The position numbers were made by a program, and so were the translations under genes. Source: Microbacterium suaedae (GTDB taxonomy: Bacteria > Actinomycetota > Actinomycetes > Actinomycetales > Microbacteriaceae). From it: DNA of 64,000 nt. The notes under the pieces are model-generated. The model made no database searches. It was not told the origin of the DNA and saw only the letters and a list, made by a program, of their open reading frames with translations. The stretch is from contig NZ_PNFD01000001.1 of NCBI RefSeq assembly GCF_003254645.1, positions 1,392,698 to 1,456,697 on the forward strand. Reading direction: 5' to 3'. Of this stretch, positions 35,166 to 43,926 are shown piece by piece (position 1 is the stretch's first letter; the number at the start of each line of letters is the position of its first letter).

Positions 35166-36142
35166 GAGACCTCTCCGCACGCGTCGGGGACGGGGACGAC
35201 GGGGTTCGGAGGCGTCCGCCCGGCCAGCACGGCGAGCGCGTTCTCGACGGCGCCGGCCCCCATGTTGTCGACGGCCTCGACCGTCTGGGCGCCGAAATGC
35301 GGGGTGATCGTCACCCGCTCCGCGAGATCGTCCGCGAGAAGCGGCGAGGATCCGCCGCGGGTGTCTCCCGCCAGGGAGTCTGCCGCGTACGCGCCGACAC
35401 GGCCCTCACGCAGCGCCGCGGCGAGCGCCGCCTCGTCGACGAGATCGGCGCGCGCCGTATTGATCAGGACGCAGCCCGGCCGCGCAGCGGCGAGAGCGGC
35501 CTCGGTCACGAGGGTCTCCCCGCCCGGGGCGTGGAGGGTGATGAGATCGCATGCGCCCCACACGTCTTCGATCGTCGCGGGTGCGGCGCCCAGCCGGGCC
35601 GCGACGTCTTCGTCGAGGAAGGGATCGGCGGCGAGGATCCGCGGGGCAAAGCCCCCCAGTCGCTGCGCGACGCCCTGTCCGATGCGCCCGAATCCGACGA
35701 TGCCGACCGTGAGGCTCGCGAGCTGACGGCCCCGAACGATGCGCCAATCGCCCTGCCGCACGCGGCGATCGCCTTCGGCGACCGAGCGCAGCGCCGCGAG
35801 CATGAGGCCGACGGCGTGATCGGCGACGGCGTCGCTGTTCGCGCCCGGCGTGTTCGTCACGGCGATGCCGCGCGCACGTGCGGCGTCGAGGTCGACAGAT
35901 TCGACGCCCACGCCGTACCGCGCGATCACGCGCAGCCTGGGCGCGAGATCCATGTGGGCTGCTGTGACAGGCCCGGTCCCGGCGATCCATGCGTCGACAC
36001 GCGGCAGGACGTCCGCGAGATCGTCGAGTTCGTGCCCGCTCGGCCCGCGCACGACCTCGTACCCCTCGGAATCGAGTCGACCGAGGAGGTCGATGTCGCC
36101 GTCCGAGAACGATCGGCTCGTGGCGAGGATGACGCCGCTCAT
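35162..36142 (-). CDS. D-isomer specific 2-hydroxyacid dehydrogenase (PGDH-like)
   Basis: 326 aa. VGIVGFGRIGQGVAQRLGGF is the NAD site; the catalytic Arg lies in LINTARADLVDEAAL, the Glu region precedes TPHFGAQTVEAVDNMG, whose His is the acid/base. It oxidises a D-2-hydroxyacid or reduces a 2-ketoacid. Its start overlaps the kinase stop (ATGA). The substrate in this operon is not known. Confidence 0.87.
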   Translation of the reverse strand: MSGVILATSRSFSDGDIDLLGRLDSEGYEVVRGPSGHELDDLADVLPRVDAWIAGTGPVTAAHMDLAPRLRVIARYGVGVESVDLDAARARGIAVTNTPGANSDAVADHAVGLMLAALRSVAEGDRRVRQGDWRIVRGRQLASLTVGIVGFGRIGQGVAQRLGGFAPRILAADPFLDEDVAARLGAAPATIEDVWGACDLITLHAPGGETLVTEAALAAARPGCVLINTARADLVDEAALAAALREGRVGAYAADSLAGDTRGGSSPLLADDLAERVTITPHFGAQTVEAVDNMGAGAVENALAVLAGRTPPNPVVPVPDACGEVS

Positions 36143-37644
36143 GCGCGCGCCTCCGCCGAACGACGGAACCAGGGCGCGAGGCTCGCATAGGCCTCGTCGA
36201 ACAGGGGGAGCCGCTCGCGGTAGACCGCCGTGCGCGAGGGGTCGGGCGCGAACTCGGCGGTGACCTCCGACAGCTCCCGCGCGGCGCCGAATCCGTCGAC
36301 CAGCCCCAGGCCGACGGCCCCGGTGATGGCAGCGCCCAAGCTGTTGGCTTCTTCGACGATCGTGCGGCGGCGCACCGTCACGCCCCACATGTCCGCCATG
36401 ATCTGCAGCCAGGCGTCGCTCTGCGCCCCGCCGCCGACGGCATCGATCCGGTCGATCGCGACGCCGCACTCGCGGAACGCGTCGATGCACTGCAGGAGGT
36501 TGTACGAGACGCCTTCGAGAACGGCGCGCATCATGTGGGCGCGCGTGTGGTGGCGTTCGATTCCGAGAAACGCGCCGCGCGCGTGCGGATCCCAGCGAGG
36601 CGATCGCTCCCCGAGCAGGAAGGGGAGGAAGAAGAGTCCGCCCTGCGCCGCCTCGGCCCCATCCGCCTCCCGCACGAGCCGGTCCAGCGATGCGCCGTCC
36701 TCGCCTCCGGAGAGGATCTCGCTCAGCCACTGCACGGAAGCCCCCGCCGCCTGCATCGTCGCGGTCGGCGCGAACATCCCCGGGACGATGTGATTGAACG
36801 TGAAGGTGCGCATCTGCGGGTCGAGAACGGGCGCCGCGGTGGCGACCGAGACCCACGACGAGGTCCCGAGGCACACATACGCGCCGTCCTCCGGTGCGAC
36901 CACCCCGGCGCCGACGGCGGCCATCGGCCCGTCGCCTCCGCCCATGACGACACGCGTCCCCCGCGGGAGGCCCGTGGCGGACGCCGCCTCCTCGGTCAGC
37001 GTCCCGACGACGTCGGTCGACTCGACGATCTCCGGGAGGATCCGCGGATCCACCCCGGCCGCCTGCAGCATCTCGTCGGACCAGCGCCCCGCCTGCTGGT
37101 CGTACGCGTTCGTCGCGCTGGCGTCGCTGCGTTCGGTGGCGAGCCGCCCGGTGAGCCAGTGCACGACGACGTCCTTCGCGACGCAGGCGTGGCGCACGCG
37201 CGCCCAGACGTCCGGCTCGTTGTCGCGCACCCACATCAGCTTCTCGAGCGTGTAGGTGGGATTGAGGCGGTGCCCGGTCACCCGGTATGCGCTCTCTTCT
37301 CCGACGCGCGCGACGAGCTGAGAGGTCTGCGCGACCGCGCGCGTGTCGGCCCAGATGATCGCGGGGCGCACGGGCCGGTAGTCGGCGTCGAGCAGAACGG
37401 CGCCCATCATCTGCCCGCTGACGACGAGGCCCGTCACGGTCGCGGGATCGACGCCGGTCTGCGCGAGGAGCCGCCGCGTCGCGTCGACGACCGCGCGCTG
37501 CCAGTCGGCGGGATCCTGCTCGGCTGCGCCACCGGCGGCGAATCGCGCCGGATAGGACGCGGTCGTCGAGGCGATCAACCGCCCCGTCTCGTCGTGCAGC
37601 GACGCCTTGTCGCCCGTCGTGCCGAGATCGTGTGCGATGAGCAC
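36139..37644 (-). CDS. FGGY-family carbohydrate kinase (xylulokinase-like)
   Basis: 501 aa. The FGGY N-terminal phosphate loop is AHDLGTTGDKASL, followed by VSGQMMGAVLLD and PAIIWADTRA; the C-terminal ATP-binding motif is VGGGAQSDAWLQIMADMWG. Length fits xylulokinase or ribulokinase. It phosphorylates a ketose or sugar acid that then goes through the dehydrogenases and the KDPG-type aldolase. It is encoded three bases after the cupin isomerase gene. Confidence 0.87.
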   Translation of the reverse strand: MLIAHDLGTTGDKASLHDETGRLIASTTASYPARFAAGGAAEQDPADWQRAVVDATRRLLAQTGVDPATVTGLVVSGQMMGAVLLDADYRPVRPAIIWADTRAVAQTSQLVARVGEESAYRVTGHRLNPTYTLEKLMWVRDNEPDVWARVRHACVAKDVVVHWLTGRLATERSDASATNAYDQQAGRWSDEMLQAAGVDPRILPEIVESTDVVGTLTEEAASATGLPRGTRVVMGGGDGPMAAVGAGVVAPEDGAYVCLGTSSWVSVATAAPVLDPQMRTFTFNHIVPGMFAPTATMQAAGASVQWLSEILSGGEDGASLDRLVREADGAEAAQGGLFFLPFLLGERSPRWDPHARGAFLGIERHHTRAHMMRAVLEGVSYNLLQCIDAFRECGVAIDRIDAVGGGAQSDAWLQIMADMWGVTVRRRTIVEEANSLGAAITGAVGLGLVDGFGAARELSEVTAEFAPDPSRTAVYRERLPLFDEAYASLAPWFRRSAEARA

Positions 37645-37647
37645 GGC

Positions 37648-38223
37648 TCAGCCCCCGAAGGGTCGCAGCTCGACGCCCGCGGCTCCGGCATAAGCACGCC
37701 GGCCCATGCCGTGCTCGAGCACCCAGCCGTAGTCGTGGCCCGCCCCACCCGGATACACCGCGAGGAAGCGATAGGCCTCGTCGCCCGTGTTGATCGAACG
37801 ATGCGCCCACCCCGGCGGGATGTAGCCGATTGTCCCGGGCTCGATGTCGAGCCACTCGGTCCGCTCGCCGTCGTGCATGAGCAGGCCGCCCGTTCCGGAG
37901 ATCCCGAGGTAGATCTCACCCTGGTGATCGGGATGCTGGTGACCCTTCGTCATCCACAGCTCCCCGGCGGTCGTGCCGGGCTGGATCGTCGTGATCGACT
38001 GCGGGAGCTCGCGATCGGCCTCGGGGACGGGCGAGCTCTGCACGCTGTAGACGATGGGATCGCCGTCCGCGACAGCCGCGCGCCACGCATCGGCGTCGGC
38101 GAAGAGGCCCTCGAGGTCACTCATCCGTCGCACGAGCGTCGGCCCCTCCGGGGAGAGGGTCGCGGATTCCGCGTCGAAGCGGATCGCGAACGGGTCGATC
38201 GGGGGTGTCTGAAACTCGGTCAC
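37648..38223 (-). CDS. Cupin-type glucose-6-phosphate isomerase (PF06560)
   Basis: 191 aa, archaeal-type PGI cupin. The metal ligands lie in KGHQHPDHQGEIYLG (two His, one Glu) and PPGWAHRSIN (His). These enzymes isomerise aldose and ketose phosphates. The GTG at 38223 has GAGGAG upstream at normal spacing; the ORF can be read 19 codons further but without a ribosome site. It is the first gene of the 38223-32675 operon, behind the palindrome TTGTAATTACAA. Confidence 0.82.
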   Translation of the reverse strand: MTEFQTPPIDPFAIRFDAESATLSPEGPTLVRRMSDLEGLFADADAWRAAVADGDPIVYSVQSSPVPEADRELPQSITTIQPGTTAGELWMTKGHQHPDHQGEIYLGISGTGGLLMHDGERTEWLDIEPGTIGYIPPGWAHRSINTGDEAYRFLAVYPGGAGHDYGWVLEHGMGRRAYAGAAGVELRPFGG

Positions 38224-38286
38224 GTCGTTGCTCCTCGTGCGACAGGCCGCTCCCTCGTCGGACCGGCTCGGCACACGCAAGCTTAG

Positions 38287-38298
38287 TTGTAATTACAA
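38287..38298. promoter_or_regulatory. Perfect palindrome TTGTAATTACAA, likely HutC operator
   Basis: 64 bp before the cupin isomerase start. The related site TTGTCATTACAA lies in the ribokinase/transaldolase divergent region at 40099-40110. Both flank the HutC-type gene. Confidence 0.6.
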
Positions 38299-38317
38299 GT
38301 TGAGACAATCCGGACGA

Positions 38318-39103
38318 TCAGTCCCCCTCGACCCCCGTGTGGCGCAGCTTCGCCACCGACTCATCGGCCGCGCGCAGCTGGAACTCGAAGCGGCTGCGGT
38401 CGCCGCGATGGTAGGCGACGAAGAACTCGATCGCCCGCTCGTCCTCGTCGAAGCCGACGCTGCGCAGCACGAGAAGCGGACCGCCGACGGCGACATCGAG
38501 CAGCTTCGCCTTCTCCGGATCCGCCACGGTCGCCTCCGCAGAGCGCACACCCCGCACCGCGTGAATCCCGCTTTCCGCGAGGACTCCGTACAGCGAGCGC
38601 CGGCGAAGATCGACGGCCAGGGCCGATTCGCCCGCCCACTCGGGCATCCAGGTCGTGGACAGCGACCACGGCTCGCCGTCCACGAAACGGAGGCGCTCGA
38701 TCACGACGACCGGCTCCCCCGGCGCGATGCCGAGCGCGTCGGCGACCTCATCGGATGCCGACTCGATGCGCTGCCGGAAGACCCTGCTCGTGACGTCCGC
38801 TCCCCGCGCCGTCATGTCTTCGTGGAGCCCGTGCAGCGTGTGCACGAGCGCCTCCGCAACCTTCTGCGGCGCGACGAACGTCCCCTTCCCCCGAACGCGG
38901 GAGACGACGCCCTCATGCTCGAGCTGCGCGAGGGCCTGGCGGACGACCGTCCGCGAGACGTCGTACATCTCGCACATGCGGTGCTCCCCCGGCAGAAGAT
39001 CGCCCGGCGCCAGCCCGTCTTCCTCGATCAGCTCGAGCAGCCGATGCTTGAGCTGGTGGTACATCGGATGGGGCGACTGCCGATCGAGGGCCCGCGGCGT
39101 CAC
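38318..39103 (-). CDS. GntR-family (HutC/UTRA) transcriptional regulator
   Basis: 261 aa. N-terminal winged helix (MYHQLKHRLLELIEEDG, then MYDVSRTVVRQALAQLEHEG) and a C-terminal UTRA effector domain (RQRIESASDEVADALGI, YGVLAESGIHAVRGVRSAEA). The GTG overlaps the ribokinase stop (GTGA). The matching palindromes at 38287 and 40099 indicate that it controls both the cupin operon and the transaldolase. Confidence 0.88.
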   Translation of the reverse strand: MTPRALDRQSPHPMYHQLKHRLLELIEEDGLAPGDLLPGEHRMCEMYDVSRTVVRQALAQLEHEGVVSRVRGKGTFVAPQKVAEALVHTLHGLHEDMTARGADVTSRVFRQRIESASDEVADALGIAPGEPVVVIERLRFVDGEPWSLSTTWMPEWAGESALAVDLRRRSLYGVLAESGIHAVRGVRSAEATVADPEKAKLLDVAVGGPLLVLRSVGFDEDERAIEFFVAYHRGDRSRFEFQLRAADESVAKLRHTGVEGD

Positions 39104-40053
39104 CGGGCCTCCCCCTGGCCGAGGACGGCGTCGATCTCATCGCGCGCCGGGATACTCGGCGATGCTCCCGCCTTCGTTACGGCGAGCGCACCAGCCGCGA
39201 TTGCCCGCCGAATCGCCTCATCGCGGTCCCGCCCCTCCGCGAGCCCAGCCGCGAGGCACCCGGCGAAGGCATCGCCCGCCGCGGTCGTGTCGACGACCTC
39301 CACGCGGATCGGCTCGAAGAACACCGCGTCGTCGGCCGTGACGGCCACCGCCCCGTCTCCCGCGAGCGTCACGAGCGCGCACCCCGCGCCGCGATCCGTG
39401 AACCACCGCCCCGCCGCGACGGCGTCGTCGCGGCCCGACACCTCGATGCCCGTGAGCAGCTTCGCCTCGGTCTCGTTCGGCGTGACGAAGTCGACGTGGC
39501 GCCAGATGTCGTCGTCGAGCGGGTGCGCGGGCGCGGGGTCGAGCACGACCGTCACGCCCGCTTCTGCGGCGCGTCGGACGGCATGACGCGTGAGCCTATG
39601 CGGCGTCTCGAGCTGCGTGAGCATGACGGTGCACCGAGCGCCGAGGGCGTCGAACGCGCGGTCGATGTCGGCCTCTCCGAGCTCTGCGTTCGCCCGCGGC
39701 ACCATGACGATGTCGTTCTCGCCCGCCGCGTCCACGCGGATGTGGGCGATCCCCGTCCCCGCGCCCGCCACCTCGCGGACGAAGTCGGTGCCGACGCCGG
39801 CCGCGTCGAGCCCCGCACGGACGGTGTCGCGGAAGAGGTCGTCTCCGACGCAGCCCACCATGTGCGATGGCGCGCCCGCACGGCCCGCGGCGATTGCCTG
39901 GTTCGCCCCCTTGCCGCCGAGCACCAGGGTGAACTCGTCACCGAGGATCGTCTCGCCGCGCTCTGGCACGCGCTCCGAGAACGTCGTGACATCGGCCGTC
40001 ATGCTGCCGACGACGATCACGTCGGTCCGGTCCGGGATGGCGTGGTGCGCCAT
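39100..40053 (-). CDS. rbsK: Ribokinase (PfkB family)
   Basis: 317 aa. VVGSMTADVTTFSERVP and VLGGKGANQAIAAGRAG (substrate binding) with VEVVDTTAAGDAFAGCLAAGLAEG (the DTTGAGD-type anion hole with the catalytic Asp) identify a PfkB ribokinase. It phosphorylates ribose or a related pentose. It precedes the HutC regulator (GTGA overlap) and faces the transaldolase across a 113-bp region with the TTGTCATTACAA site. Confidence 0.87.
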   Translation of the reverse strand: MAHHAIPDRTDVIVVGSMTADVTTFSERVPERGETILGDEFTLVLGGKGANQAIAAGRAGAPSHMVGCVGDDLFRDTVRAGLDAAGVGTDFVREVAGAGTGIAHIRVDAAGENDIVMVPRANAELGEADIDRAFDALGARCTVMLTQLETPHRLTRHAVRRAAEAGVTVVLDPAPAHPLDDDIWRHVDFVTPNETEAKLLTGIEVSGRDDAVAAGRWFTDRGAGCALVTLAGDGAVAVTADDAVFFEPIRVEVVDTTAAGDAFAGCLAAGLAEGRDRDEAIRRAIAAGALAVTKAGASPSIPARDEIDAVLGQGEAR

Positions 40054-40098
40054 GGTGTCGCCTCCTGTCGCGTGCGCCTCGTCACCGAGGCGCCAAAC

Positions 40099-40110
40099 TT
40101 GTCATTACAA
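40099..40110. promoter_or_regulatory. HutC-type operator TTGTCATTACAA
   Basis: One base from the perfect palindrome at 38287. It lies in the divergent region between ribokinase (minus) and the transaldolase-like gene (plus), 57 bp before the latter. Confidence 0.55.
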
Positions 40111-40166
40111 TATCGGACATCAGACTTCGCCGACGAGGGCCGTCGGCGCCACCCGAGAGGACGCAC

Positions 40167-40838
40167 ATGACCGCAGCGCCGCGCCTGTACGCCGATTCCG
40201 CCGTCGTCGACGAGATCGCCCCCCTTCTCGCGGGCAAGCTCATCCACGGCGTCACGACGAACCCCACGATCCTCGAACGCGCGGGCCGCACGGGTGCCCA
40301 CATCCCCGATCTCTACGACACCTGGAGCACGCAGGGCGCCGACGAGATCTTCTTCCAGGCCTGGGGCGCCGACGAGGCGACGCTCGAGAAGCGCGCCCGC
40401 GAGATCCTCGCGCTCGGCCCCCGCGCCGTCGTGAAGGTGCCCGCGACGGCGACGGGGTTCCCGGTCGCCGCGCGCCTCGCGCATGAGGGGAACTCCGTAC
40501 TCCTCACCGCCGTCTACGCCGTACCGCAGGCGCTCGCGGCCGCCGCGGCGGGGATCCGCTACATCGCGCCCTATCTGGGGCGCCTCCGCGATGCCGGTCA
40601 CGACGGTCTCGCGACCATCGCGGCGATGCAGAGCCAGTGCGCGGGCTCGGACACCGACGTGCTCGCCGCGAGCATCCGCTCGCCGCAGGATCTCGTCGAT
40701 CTGCGGGATGCGGGCGTCCGGCACCTCACGGCCAACCCCGCGGTGCTGCGCGAGGCCCTCGTCTGCGAGGCGAGCGACGAGGCGGCCGCGGTTTTCGAGG
40801 CGACGGCGGCCGGCGGATCCGAGGACGCGACCGCGTGA
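40167..40838 (+). CDS. Transaldolase/fructose-6-phosphate aldolase-like protein
   Basis: 223 aa, the short F6P-aldolase size. IHGVTTNPTILERAG is the family N-terminal motif and VVKVPATATGFPVAARLA carries the Schiff-base Lys. YIAPYLGRLRDAG and the C-terminal DVLAASIRSPQDLV fit. It cleaves or forms a ketose (phosphate) C-C bond. It is the only plus-strand gene of this cluster. Confidence 0.85.
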   Translation: MTAAPRLYADSAVVDEIAPLLAGKLIHGVTTNPTILERAGRTGAHIPDLYDTWSTQGADEIFFQAWGADEATLEKRAREILALGPRAVVKVPATATGFPVAARLAHEGNSVLLTAVYAVPQALAAAAAGIRYIAPYLGRLRDAGHDGLATIAAMQSQCAGSDTDVLAASIRSPQDLVDLRDAGVRHLTANPAVLREALVCEASDEAAAVFEATAAGGSEDATA

Positions 40839-40868
40839 CACGCGCACCGTCGCCCGGCGGCCGAGTTA

Positions 40869-41738
40869 TCAGCGGTACGCCGCGACGACCCGCGCGATCT
40901 CGCCGAGCGCCCGCTCATCGGGCTCGTCGAGGGCCATCCGGCTGAACTGCGCGGGCACGCCGAGCAGGCGCAGCGCCGCCTTCATCCGCGGCATGTCGCC
41001 GCCGATGACGCGCACCACGTCGTCGACGTCGGCCTGCGCCCGCGCGAGGGCCTCGGCGTCGCCGGAGTCCGCGGCTCGCGCGAGGGCGCGGAACGGCCCC
41101 GGCAGAACCGACGAGACACCCGAGACCACGCCCTGCGCCCCGACCTCGCCCGCCGCGACGAGATCCCGGTCCGCGCCCGTGTAGATGAGGAAGTCGTCCG
41201 AGACGACCGCCCGATAGGCGGCGATCTCGTCGAGCGACAGCTCGCTCGCCTTGAGCCCGATGACGCCGGGGATCTCGGCGAGGCGCGCGAGCAGCTCGGG
41301 GCTGACCGGATTGCCCGTGCGAGCGGGGAAAATGTAGACGAACAGCTCGCCGCCATCGAGCTCCTCGGCGATGCCCGAGAAGTACGCGAGCATCGCGTCG
41401 TCGCTCGCAGGCAGGTAGTACGGGGTGACGGCGGCGAACTCGCGCGCGCCGAGCTCCTTCGCGATGCGCACGCGCCGGCGCGCCTCGAAGGTGCTCGGTG
41501 CGCCCACGTGGATCACGGCGCGCATGCGGGGCGCGACGGCCTCCATCGCCTGGGCGACAACGGCGCGGAACTCGTCATCGTCGACCGCGGGGAACTCGCC
41601 CGTCGTGCCGAGAACGAAGGCCCCCTCGTTGCCGGAGGCGGCGACGTGGTCGAAGATGGCGCGATTGCCATCGGGATCCAGGGATCCGTCGGCGTGGAAT
41701 GAGGTGGGGATCGCGGTGAGGATGTCGCGGCGAGTCAC
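40869..41738 (-). CDS. DapA-family (N-acetylneuraminate lyase superfamily) aldolase/dehydratase
   Basis: 289 aa. GNEGAFVLGTTGEFPAVDDDE is the N-terminal TTGE motif, AVTPYYLPASDDAM the Tyr motif and IPGVIGLKASELSLDEI the Schiff-base Lys. Such proteins include dihydrodipicolinate synthase, 2-keto-3-deoxy sugar-acid aldolases and 5-keto-4-deoxyglucarate dehydratase. The GTG at 41738 overlaps the TctA stop (GTGA), so it works with the tricarboxylate transporter; a sugar-diacid or keto-acid substrate is likely. Confidence 0.87.
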   Translation of the reverse strand: MTRRDILTAIPTSFHADGSLDPDGNRAIFDHVAASGNEGAFVLGTTGEFPAVDDDEFRAVVAQAMEAVAPRMRAVIHVGAPSTFEARRRVRIAKELGAREFAAVTPYYLPASDDAMLAYFSGIAEELDGGELFVYIFPARTGNPVSPELLARLAEIPGVIGLKASELSLDEIAAYRAVVSDDFLIYTGADRDLVAAGEVGAQGVVSGVSSVLPGPFRALARAADSGDAEALARAQADVDDVVRVIGGDMPRMKAALRLLGVPAQFSRMALDEPDERALGEIARVVAAYR

Positions 41739-43372
41739 TGGGGCTTCTCTTTCTTCCCGCGCGATCGCGGGCGGTCTTCCGTGCGGATGGTGGCGGTGAG
41801 CATGTCGGGCTGCGCGCGCAGATCGGCGTGCGCGCGCTCGACGTCGGCGAGGGTGTCGTCGTCGAGAACCGACTCGGCGAAGGATGCGCGCCGATCGCGC
41901 GGCCGGCGCGCATTGCGGATCGCGGGCGCGACGACCGACGCCACGGCGAGCGCCGCGAGGACGAGGGCGATGGGGCTGACGGTCTCGAAGAACGGCTTGG
42001 TCGGGAGGATCGCGAGCGTGCGCGCGAGGTTCTCCTCCGCAAGAGGGCCGAGCAGCAGCCCGAGCACGACGGGTCCGGCGGGAATCTCGAGCCGCTTGAA
42101 CGCGAGCCCGACGACACCGAACACGAGCATCTGGATCACGGTCGCGACGCTGTTCGTCGTCGCGTACGTGCCGATGATGCAGAAGACGAGGATCCCGCTC
42201 CAGAGATACGGCTGGGGAACGTCGAGCAGCTTCACCATGCCCTTCATGCGCACGAGGCTCATGGCGAGGGCGAGCAGGGTCGCGACGATCATGATCCCCG
42301 CGATGGACGCGACGAGCTCGGGGCGCGAGACGAACAGATCCGGTCCGGGCGTGATCCCCCAGATGATGAGGGATCCGATCATGACGGCCATGACCGAGTC
42401 GCCGGGGATCCCGAGTGCGAGCGTCGTGGTGAGGGATCCGCCGAGCGTCGCGCTCGAGGCGGTATCGGATGCGGCGACGCCTTCGACAGATCCCTTCCCG
42501 AACTCCTCGGGATTCTTCGAGACGGCCCGCGCCCGCTCCCAGCCGACGAGGCCCGCGATGTCGCCGCCCGCGGCGGGGATGAGCCCGACACCCAGACCGA
42601 CGCCGCCGGCCACGCCGACCGCCCGTCCGGTCTGACGCAGCTCGCGCCGCGTGGGCCACCATCGGCCGAGGGCCGAGATCGGCCGCGACGAGGCGCTCCG
42701 ATGGGTCAGGAGCTGGTCGAACAGCTCGGCGATGCCGAACAGCCCGATGATGACGGCGATGAAGTTGAGACCCTCGACGAGCTCGAGCAGCCCGAACGTG
42801 AAGCGCTGATCGGCGGTCGGAGCATAGGTGCCGACCGTGCCGAGCGCGAGCCCGATGAGTCCCGCGAGGATCCCCTTGAGCATCGACTTCGACGAGATGC
42901 CGATCATGATCGCGATGCCGAAGAGGACGAGGGCGAACAGCTCGGGCGAACGGAAGTAGTTGCGCGCGAAGGTCGCGACGGGCACCGCGAGAGCCGAGAA
43001 CACGACGACCGACGCGAGGATCCCGACGGCCGACACGATCGCCGACAGCGTCAGCGCGAGCCCGGCCCGCCCCTGCTTCGCCATCGGATACCCGTCGAGC
43101 GTCGTCGCGATCGATGCGGGCGTGCCGGGGGTGTTCACGAGGATCGCCGGGACGCGGTCGCCGAAGTTCGCGGCGACGTAGATCGTCAGCAGGATCGCGA
43201 GGCCCTGCACGGGTTCGAGCGTCATCGTGAATCCCGCGGCGAGCGCGACGACCATGGTCGCCGTGATGCCGGGGAACGCGCCGACGAGGAAGCCGAGCAC
43301 GAGGCCCGCGAGCATGTACAGGGCCACCGACACGTCGAGAAGCGCGCCGAGCCCGTCGAGCACGGGGGTCAC
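41735..43372 (-). CDS. tctA: Tripartite tricarboxylate transporter permease TctA
   Basis: 545 aa with about 11 membrane segments. GFLVGAFPGITATMVVALAA, ILVNTPGTPASIATTLDGYP and LIPAAGGDIAGLVGWERA plus FGKGSVEGVAASDTASSA are signature blocks of the TTT large permease. It exchanges a di- or tricarboxylate for Na+ or H+ with TctB and the binding protein TctC. The GTG at 43372 overlaps the TctB stop (GTGA). A cytoplasmic basic tail ends the protein. Confidence 0.93.
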   Translation of the reverse strand: MTPVLDGLGALLDVSVALYMLAGLVLGFLVGAFPGITATMVVALAAGFTMTLEPVQGLAILLTIYVAANFGDRVPAILVNTPGTPASIATTLDGYPMAKQGRAGLALTLSAIVSAVGILASVVVFSALAVPVATFARNYFRSPELFALVLFGIAIMIGISSKSMLKGILAGLIGLALGTVGTYAPTADQRFTFGLLELVEGLNFIAVIIGLFGIAELFDQLLTHRSASSRPISALGRWWPTRRELRQTGRAVGVAGGVGLGVGLIPAAGGDIAGLVGWERARAVSKNPEEFGKGSVEGVAASDTASSATLGGSLTTTLALGIPGDSVMAVMIGSLIIWGITPGPDLFVSRPELVASIAGIMIVATLLALAMSLVRMKGMVKLLDVPQPYLWSGILVFCIIGTYATTNSVATVIQMLVFGVVGLAFKRLEIPAGPVVLGLLLGPLAEENLARTLAILPTKPFFETVSPIALVLAALAVASVVAPAIRNARRPRDRRASFAESVLDDDTLADVERAHADLRAQPDMLTATIRTEDRPRSRGKKEKPQ

Positions 43373-43926
43373 AGGGGGATCCTCAGGGCCAGGCCGAACA
43401 CCACGTAGACGAACGCGGTGAGGGCGATCGGGTAGACGACGAGGCCGACGATGCGGCGCTGGCCGAACAGGAGCATGAGGGCGGCCATGTAGACCGCGGT
43501 CGCAATCGGGAACACCTCGATGCGGTACCCGAAGGCGATGACCGAGCCGAGCGACCACAGCGCGATGAAAACGGCGGTGACGCAGACGGTCGCGATCACG
43601 CGCACCGGCCCGCCGCGCGAGATGCTCGCGAGGTCGGCGCGCGCCGGCGCCGGACGCGTCAGGGCGACCACGAGCTGCACGACGCCGACCGCGACGCCCG
43701 TGGCACCCAGCACCACCGGCCAGGTCCGGGCGTCGATCGCGCCCGACGACGCCTCGCTGCGCAGGTCGATCTGGGTCGCGAGCGCGAGGTATCCGGCGAA
43801 GAAGGCGAGGAGCGCGCCCGCGAAGGCGAGCTCGAGCGCCTTCGACGGGCGAGGCGGATCGGCCTCGCCCGTCACCGGCGGATCCGTCGTGAGCGACGCG
43901 TCCGCATCGCGCTGCGCGGGGCTCAT
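43369..43926 (-). CDS. tctB: Tripartite tricarboxylate transporter small membrane protein TctB
   Basis: 185 aa. It has a polar N-terminal tail and four membrane segments, the TctB/DUF1468 pattern. It starts directly on the TctC stop (one-base overlap). Confidence 0.88.
   Translation of the reverse strand: MSPAQRDADASLTTDPPVTGEADPPRPSKALELAFAGALLAFFAGYLALATQIDLRSEASSGAIDARTWPVVLGATGVAVGVVQLVVALTRPAPARADLASISRGGPVRVIATVCVTAVFIALWSLGSVIAFGYRIEVFPIATAVYMAALMLLFGQRRIVGLVVYPIALTAFVYVVFGLALRIPL

Noticed and set aside
35162..37855. 897-codon minus-strand frame suggesting a kinase-dehydrogenase fusion
   Set aside because: The kinase is in a different frame with all FGGY motifs; the dehydrogenase has its own ATGA start at 36142.
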